Positions 32,671-37,456 of a stretch of DNA of 37,456 nt are shown one piece after another. Every line of letters starts with the position of its first letter. Position 1 is the first letter of the stretch. The translations under genes and the position numbers were made by a program. Source of the stretch: Brevibacillus migulae (GTDB lineage Bacteria > Bacillota > Bacilli > Brevibacillales > Brevibacillaceae). The notes under the pieces are model-generated. The model saw nothing but the letters and a program-made list of their open reading frames with translations. It had not been told where the DNA came from and made no database searches. The stretch spans positions 1-37,456 of the forward strand of contig NZ_SDKD01000033.1 in the NCBI RefSeq assembly GCF_004521915.1. The letters run 5' to 3'.

Positions 32671-33837
32671 ATGACTAAAATTTTTCAATTATTCTCGTAT
32701 GTTAGCTTACTATTAATTCTAATTCTTTCAGGGTGCATAGGTAGTTCAAATGCGGAAATAGAAAGACCTAGCATAAATCAGGATCCAGATAAGGTCCAGG
32801 AACATGTTTCCAAGTTCAAAGCTGTTTCCGCTGGGTACAATCATACACTTGCTGTCGATGAAAAGGGGAATATTTGGGCATGGGGATCCAATGAATATGG
32901 GCAATTGGGAAACGGTGGAACAGCTGATAGTAATGTTCCAACTAAAATCGAGAACTTTTCCAAAGTCGTAGCCGTAGCAGGAGGAGCTACTCATTCTCTA
33001 GCCCTCAGGGAGGATGGAACTGTTTGGAGCTGGGGAGCCAATCAATTCGGAGAGCTTGGAAATGGTACCCATAATGATAGCTTTGTACCAGTTCAAGTAA
33101 AAGGAATTGACCAGATAGTAGCAATTGATGCGAACGCAAACAACTCTATTGCACTAAAAAAGGACGGCACGGTCTGGGTATGGGGAAGTAATGTCAATGG
33201 CCAATTAGGAGTTGAAGGTGATCATCCTGATACCCCTCTTCAAGTAGCAGGTTTGGAAAATATTGATAAAGTATCTTGCGGTCTTAGCTTTTGTTTGGCG
33301 TTGCAAAAAGAAACAGGAACTGTATGGGCATGGGGATGGAATCGAGATACCAATCTTGGTGTTGGATCTAATGAGGAGATTGTTCATTCTCCCAAAAAGG
33401 TAACAATCATTACGGATATCAATGATATTGCGGGGGCAAATGGCTCTATAATTGCTTTGAAAAAGGATGGCTCAATATGGGAGTGGGGGAACGGTGTACA
33501 GCCGGAGAAAATTAGTGAGGCTGGGACTGCAATCTCTATCGGACGAGGAACCAATCATTACTTTTCCATTCAAAATAGCGGACAATTGTCTTCTTGGGGC
33601 TTTAATGACAAAGGGCAATTGGGAACCGGGGTGAACGTGAGCGATTATGTTTCATTGCAAAATGTAAAAGGGATTACTAATGTTATTTCTATATCAGGTG
33701 GAGAAACTCATTCAGTCGCATTAGATAAGGAAGGAACTGTATGGACATGGGGAAGCAATGAATATGGACAATTGGGAGATGGAACGAACACTGATAAATC
33801 GATTCCTGAAAAACTGACAATTAAAGAGACACAATAA
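32671..33837 (+). CDS. RCC1-repeat lipoprotein (beta-propeller)
   Basis: A 388-residue lipoprotein. The signal peptide has lipobox LILSGC and is followed by RCC1-type repeats over the whole mature protein. Each repeat carries xGxxHxxAL...GTVWxWGxNxxGQLG; about seven copies are visible, the fifth and sixth weaker. This predicts a seven-bladed propeller on the cell surface, presumably a protein-protein or ligand-binding platform. Three in-frame ATGs (32662, 32665, 32671) lie close together; the last has the best distance to GGAG. It is 15 nt after the glucosaminidase gene and so in the same transcript. Confidence 0.85.
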   Translation: MTKIFQLFSYVSLLLILILSGCIGSSNAEIERPSINQDPDKVQEHVSKFKAVSAGYNHTLAVDEKGNIWAWGSNEYGQLGNGGTADSNVPTKIENFSKVVAVAGGATHSLALREDGTVWSWGANQFGELGNGTHNDSFVPVQVKGIDQIVAIDANANNSIALKKDGTVWVWGSNVNGQLGVEGDHPDTPLQVAGLENIDKVSCGLSFCLALQKETGTVWAWGWNRDTNLGVGSNEEIVHSPKKVTIITDINDIAGANGSIIALKKDGSIWEWGNGVQPEKISEAGTAISIGRGTNHYFSIQNSGQLSSWGFNDKGQLGTGVNVSDYVSLQNVKGITNVISISGGETHSVALDKEGTVWTWGSNEYGQLGDGTNTDKSIPEKLTIKETQ

Positions 33838-33840
33838 GAA

Positions 33841-33870
33841 GGGGAGCGGCCTCTGTAGTAGCCGCTTCCT
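33841..33870 (+). other. Stem-loop after the RCC1 lipoprotein gene
   Basis: GGGGAGCGGC (33841-33850) pairs with GCCGCTTCCT (33861-33870) over 10 bp including two G-T pairs. No T run follows, so it may be a weak terminator or 3'-end stabiliser. The remaining bases to 34029 show nothing I can name. Confidence 0.5.
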
Positions 33871-34028
33871 CTGCTGAAAAAACTCGCGACTTAAAACACA
33901 TTATAAATTGAGAAAACAGAGGTAAATAGACCTAATTAGAGAAGTCGGAGAAGTTACTATCAATTTTTTACATATAAAACGTGGTAGGTTTAAATAATGA
34001 AATTGTTTTATCACGAGGAGTGTCTTAC

Positions 34029-35040
34029 TTGAGAACCGTGTCTCCGAGCCGTTATCGTTATTATGATTATGATTATGCTAATCGTTACCGGGTGTAGCTC
34101 GTTAAGCGAGTCAAATGCAGTTAGCAAGGAACCCCAACCACCCCCGGTCTCTCTGGAATTTGATCCAAGATAAGTAAAGAAGGGAGAAAAGATTGCCGGT
34201 CTTGAGATAAAAAAAGTGAAATTTACTCCAGTCACAAGTATGAATGAGGAACTCTATTTTGATGCGGCGACAGTTGAATTTACAGGAGAAGTAGAAGTAG
34301 CAGGGACGTATGAATATATGCCAAGCGAACACGAGACGATGGGGAATCAAATCTATTTTATGTAGATGCGACTGCGACCTTCCCCAAAATGAAAATATCT
34401 GAAGCCATAAACAAGGAACGTTTCGAAGGAATCACCTTACAATTCCAGACGGAAGAAGAGAAAAGTAGCTTTAGTGAACCGGGGACAAATGGGAAAGCTA
34501 CACTGCGCATCTCAGATGTTACAATGAAATTTGCCCAATCGGGAGTGACGGATACGGCGAGCGTCAAACTGATTGTCTCTATAGCTCCTGAAAAAAAGTC
34601 ACAAGAGCCTAAAGCGGAAGAGGAGAAGGTAAAATGGATAGCCTTCTCATCTATTGGATTTCCTAAAGAGAGGGAGGCGTTAAAAAGCTATTTTGCAGAA
34701 GAAATGGCGAAGATCGCTGAAACAGATGGTCAAAAGAAGGAATTGGATATGTTGCTTGCTCTGGAAGATGTAAATGGCGATGGTGAACAGGATATTATCG
34801 TGGCGCTGCATGATGTGTACTTCACAGGAGGCAATTGGAACAGCAATGTTCAAATCATTCCACAGTTAAAAGGGAAGCTCCAGGGGGAATATTGTGATCG
34901 GTCAGATCAATCTGGAGATAAATGAAAAAGGTGAGCAAAAGAACTTAGGTATATTGGAGATAACGGAACAAGGGTGGAAAAAATTAATGGTAGATGGGAA
35001 GATCGCACGTTATAACGGTAAGGATCAATATGATTATTAA
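34029..35040 (+). pseudogene. Wrecked lipoprotein gene (three frameshifts and one stop)
   Basis: A coding-like stretch is readable only by switching frames. A TTG at 34029 after GAGGAG gives LRTV, then one extra base shifts it into the lipobox frame (VIVIMIMIMLIVTGCSS). An in-frame TAA sits at 34171 (DPR*VKKGEKIAG). A missing base near 34338 moves HET to DGESNLFYVDATATFPK. The long middle frame (34389-34925) follows, and one extra base near 34890 leads to VIGQINLEINEKGEQ and a final stop at 35038-35040. The middle part holds DVNGDGEQDI, a Ca-binding-like D-x-N-x-D-G loop. The parent would have been a lipoprotein of about 335 residues with no function I recognise. Sequencing error is the alternative, but flanking genes are intact. 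Confidence 0.8.
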
Positions 35041-35107
35041 GAAAACACACATTGATTTCTTATCTGTGGATCGGTCAAGGAGCACCTTACGTTCATCTTA
35101 AATTTGG

Positions 35108-35140
35108 AAAACGGCTTTATATTAACGATAGCCGTTTTTT
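35108..35140 (+). terminator. Terminator after the wrecked lipoprotein gene
   Basis: AAAACGGCT (35108-35116) pairs perfectly over 9 bp with AGCCGTTTT (35130-35138), continuing into a T run. It closes the upstream gene group, so the second small-TM/VWA pair should have its own promoter. Confidence 0.9.
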
Positions 35141-35272
35141 CTTTTGTCAATTAGCTAGGAGAGACACCAATCCCTCTGAATGAAAAGCGTTTGTGTTTAC
35201 GTTATTAGTTGGCAATTCAGTCATTTCGATGATGGTAGACGGAGAAAGGTAAGATGCAATTGACATGCGAGT

Positions 35273-35289
35273 AGATCTCTTAGAGATCT
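35273..35289. repeat. Short palindrome in the gap before the second small-TM gene
   Basis: AGATCTCT, one T, AGAGATCT: 8-bp perfect arms about 100 nt upstream of the start at 35388. It could be an operator. Nothing else recognisable lies in the 35141-35387 interval. Confidence 0.5.
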
Positions 35290-35387
35290 GCACAGCTATA
35301 CAAGTACCTGTTGATCCATTTTAAGAACTAGATTGTTAGGGGATCGGAAATAAAAAGTAAAATTTAGCGATGAAAGGGGAAAGATCG

Positions 35388-35666
35388 ATGAAAGATCTGA
35401 CCTTTAATAAGATTAGAATTGTCACGCTAATTACATGGGCCATTAGTTTCGTGTATTTTATATACGTTGTAAAAGACTACGAAGGCCGATATTTAAGTGA
35501 ACTTCCCATGACTGATAAAGTATACTGCTGGATATTCGCCTTCCATACTCTCGCATTGGCTGAGGTCATAATGTTAAGCGCTCGAGGCATTGAGCGAACA
35601 CCACGGATTATTTTTTTCACGTTATTTAATTTGATTGCTTTTTGCTTGTTTCGGCTGTTCAGATGA
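35388..35666 (+). CDS. Small three-TM membrane protein (copy 2)
   Basis: A 92-residue paralogue of the protein at 29367. It has the same three hydrophobic helices, the same core (VVKDYEGRYLSELP), the same CWIF start of helix two and the same GIERTPR loop before helix three. I place the start at the ATG at 35388, 8 nt after GGGG, because the N-terminus then lines up with copy 1; the ATG at 35370 would add six residues and lacks a site. The gap to the following VWA gene is wider (161 nt) than in copy 1 (32 nt). Confidence 0.75.
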   Translation: MKDLTFNKIRIVTLITWAISFVYFIYVVKDYEGRYLSELPMTDKVYCWIFAFHTLALAEVIMLSARGIERTPRIIFFTLFNLIAFCLFRLFR

Positions 35667-35827
35667 GCTTAGTAGCTAGCTTTAAAGGAAACATTTTGAA
35701 ATTTTGATCTCGCTCCGGTAGTATTTTGCTATGCATAAAAACTTGGAAAAAAGGATTACTTTAAATAAGGCTGGAAGCTGAATCGTGCTATTCATTTGCA
35801 ACATTTTCTATGCATGGGGGAACTTGT

Positions 35828-37222
35828 ATGACGAAAACAAGAATGAAAACACTTTCACATATAATTCTATATGTGCTTTTGGCCACCAGTCTTATTGGCT
35901 GTACGACATCCGAGCCAACTTCAACTCCTCAACCACAACCGACTACTACTCAGACAAGTACTACAGAAGAGGCTCCTGAAAAGCAATCAAATGCAGGAGA
36001 TACTACTAAACAAACTGGATTTAAGAAAGAAGTCCCTAAACCGCCTTCAACTGGGGAGGAGTTGTTCGCATATCCTAAGGGGATATTTGCAGGGAAGAGA
36101 TACGAGGAAAATCAGAGAGAAATTGAAGAAACTCTCGACCAGTTTCCGTTACTCTCGGAAAGTAATGAGGAAGAATACTGGAACCAGCTTGTTTTTTTAT
36201 TTGCTGAAAAGTACTCACATCCTTCATCGGTATTGGATACTTGGATAAATTCTGATTTGGAAGGGCCGCAAATTGATTCAAAGATTACCTTGAAAGAGCA
36301 TCTTAATGTAGAAATTGTGTTAGATGCAAGTGGCAGTATGGCAAAGAAGATTGGTGGAGCCACTATGATGGAGCAAGCGAAAAAAGCAATTCGTGAGTTT
36401 GCAGCAGCTCTGCCTCAAAATGCAAATATCGCCCTTCGTGTATATGGACATAAAGGATCTGGTTCTGATGAAGACAAGGCTATCTCGTGTGGCAGTAGCG
36501 AGCTGATTTATTCCCTGCGTCCTTACAACGCTCAAGAACTGAATCAAGGATTAAATAAATTTAAACCGACCGGGTGGACACCGATAGCACTTTCGTTGGA
36601 AGGGGTTAAAGAGGATCTGGCTCCATTTACCAAGGAAGATAACACGAATATTGTTTATCTGGTAAGCGATGGTGTTGAAACATGTGGCGGAGATCCTGTG
36701 AAAGTTGCCAAGGAGCTCGCTGATTCTAATATCTCACCAATTATTAACATTATCGGATTTGATGTTGATAGCCAAGGAGAGAATCAGCTGAAAAAAATTG
36801 CTGAATCCGCAGGTGGTACCTATGTAACTGTAAAAAATCAGGAGCAATTAATGAAAGAATTTGATCGCAGCAAAGACCTTGCCCAGAAATGGAGTGCTTG
36901 GTATACAAAAGCGATCCAAAAGAAGATGGAATTATCGAAGAATATTACACAAGCGGGAATGGATTTTAATAGAGAGATGACCAATAGCAAGTTTACTGAA
37001 TATCAAAACTTGAATAGTGCGATCAACTACTTATCGAAAATATCAAAAATCTCACATGATGACACATTTACCTTTCGGAAACGCTTAGATGAAAGGGAAG
37101 AATTAATTGAAAGTGTTCAGGATGAACTGGATCGTTTATTTTCTGAGTCAGGGGAAAAGCGAATAGAAGAGTTAGAAAAGATCATTGAAGAGAAGTATAA
37201 GACGAATACAAATAGTAATTGA
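35828..37222 (+). CDS. VWA-domain lipoprotein (copy 2)
   Basis: A 464-residue paralogue of the protein at 29681. It has lipobox SLIGC, a Thr/Gln-rich linker, and the shared pre-domain ELFAYPKG...KRYEENQ..IE. The VWA domain has MIDAS DASGSM at Asp166, GWTPIALSL and VSDGVETC, and the same two cysteines. The VWA part is very close to copy 1, while the C-terminal helical tail has diverged (KKMELSKNITQAG replaces the other's EEAIDYTNKSS region). The ATG at 35828 follows GGGGGA by about 7 nt; the ATG at 35810 is unlikely. It pairs with the small TM protein upstream. Confidence 0.85.
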   Translation: MTKTRMKTLSHIILYVLLATSLIGCTTSEPTSTPQPQPTTTQTSTTEEAPEKQSNAGDTTKQTGFKKEVPKPPSTGEELFAYPKGIFAGKRYEENQREIEETLDQFPLLSESNEEEYWNQLVFLFAEKYSHPSSVLDTWINSDLEGPQIDSKITLKEHLNVEIVLDASGSMAKKIGGATMMEQAKKAIREFAAALPQNANIALRVYGHKGSGSDEDKAISCGSSELIYSLRPYNAQELNQGLNKFKPTGWTPIALSLEGVKEDLAPFTKEDNTNIVYLVSDGVETCGGDPVKVAKELADSNISPIINIIGFDVDSQGENQLKKIAESAGGTYVTVKNQEQLMKEFDRSKDLAQKWSAWYTKAIQKKMELSKNITQAGMDFNREMTNSKFTEYQNLNSAINYLSKISKISHDDTFTFRKRLDEREELIESVQDELDRLFSESGEKRIEELEKIIEEKYKTNTNSN

Positions 37223-37337
37223 TTAACATCCTGAGCATATCTCGCTGTTCAATAGTCGCCCAGCCCTTACATCTGCCGAATATTTCAGTCATATTTGTCA
37301 GGCTTCTAATATATCAAAAATGATAGACCTAAATGAT

Positions 37338-37456
37338 ATTAAATCGAATCGAGTTGAAGAGATGATAGAGAAGTGAGGAAAGTAGAAGCAAGAGGAAATT
37401 GACAATACAAATTAATGTCAACATCAATCTAAAATTCCTCAAAATCATCAATTGAA
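37338..37456 (+). pseudogene. Degraded fragment of a third VWA-lipoprotein tail
   Basis: In one frame the sequence reads NRVEEMIEK*GK*KQEEIDNTN*, matching the copy 1 tail NRNEEMIEKWEKWKEEAIDYTN. Both Trp codons have become stops (TGG to TGA and TAG). Just upstream, ASNIS near 37302-37316 may echo ESNIS of the VWA domain, implying an internal deletion. The window ends inside this region, so its full extent is unknown. Confidence 0.65.

Noticed and set aside
34063..34365. A separate small lipoprotein gene starting at the ATG run at 34063
   Set aside because: It would start far from the ribosome binding site, hits a stop after 36 codons and continues in frame beyond it; better explained as part of the broken gene.

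Overview
The window looks like a chromosomal segment of an endospore-former-type Gram-positive (Bacillota), most likely a Brevibacillus-like member of the Paenibacillaceae. The grounds are strong AGGAGG ribosome binding sites, purine-class riboswitches, PurR-type boxes, a BceRS/BceAB-like module, CCA-encoding tRNA genes and a Gram-positive Tad pilus set without a secretin. The genus is an inference from gene order and style, not from a search. All genes of the window are on the + strand.

Region 1 (1-646) is the tail of a tRNA cluster: the 3' end of a tRNA (probably Thr), a decayed tRNA-Gln, then intact Lys(TTT), Leu(TAG), Gly(GCC) and Arg(ACG), closed by a terminator. Region 2 (814-5239) is a three-gene MoxR ATPase / DUF58 / membrane transglutaminase operon. 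Region 3 (5236-13644) is a purine block: guaA and a PbuG-type hypoxanthine/guanine permease, each behind its own guanine-type riboswitch and terminator; an exported M1-type peptidase; and purE-purK-purB behind a PurR-type operator. The permease also has a PurR-like palindrome, so the two classical purine controls are interleaved here. Region 4 (13645-19125) opens with a 208-nt imperfect hairpin. It continues with a small sigma factor, OmpR-type regulator, intramembrane-sensing kinase, ABC ATPase and 10-TM permease, i.e. a BceRS-BceAB-type cell-envelope stress module. Two TTACA-N4-TGTAA operators, one before the sigma gene and one before the transporter, sit at exactly the same distance (58 nt) from their -10 boxes, which ties the sigma factor to the module.

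Region 5 (about 19200 to the end) is visibly more AT-rich and looks accessory. A secreted stalk/NPCBM protein is followed by a Tad (Flp) pilus locus: an unknown gene, then CpaB-, CpaE/TadZ-, TadA-, TadB- and TadC-like proteins, a Flp pilin, a TadE-like pseudopilin and a TadG/F-like protein. Downstream in the same direction is a run of exported proteins with no obvious counterpart in known pilus systems. They are a 535-residue membrane protein with twelve 11-residue (hendecad) repeats, a 3-TM small protein, a VWA-domain lipoprotein, a secreted glucosaminidase-like protein carrying fourteen 5-residue xIxxG repeats, and an RCC1-repeat lipoprotein. Next come a wrecked lipoprotein gene and a second copy of the small-TM + VWA-lipoprotein pair. 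The last 120 bases hold a degraded third VWA fragment. The working hypothesis is a surface apparatus made of Tad pilus plus tip/anchor lipoproteins plus a wall hydrolase, evolving by tandem duplication and decay. This is the most likely undescribed system in the window.
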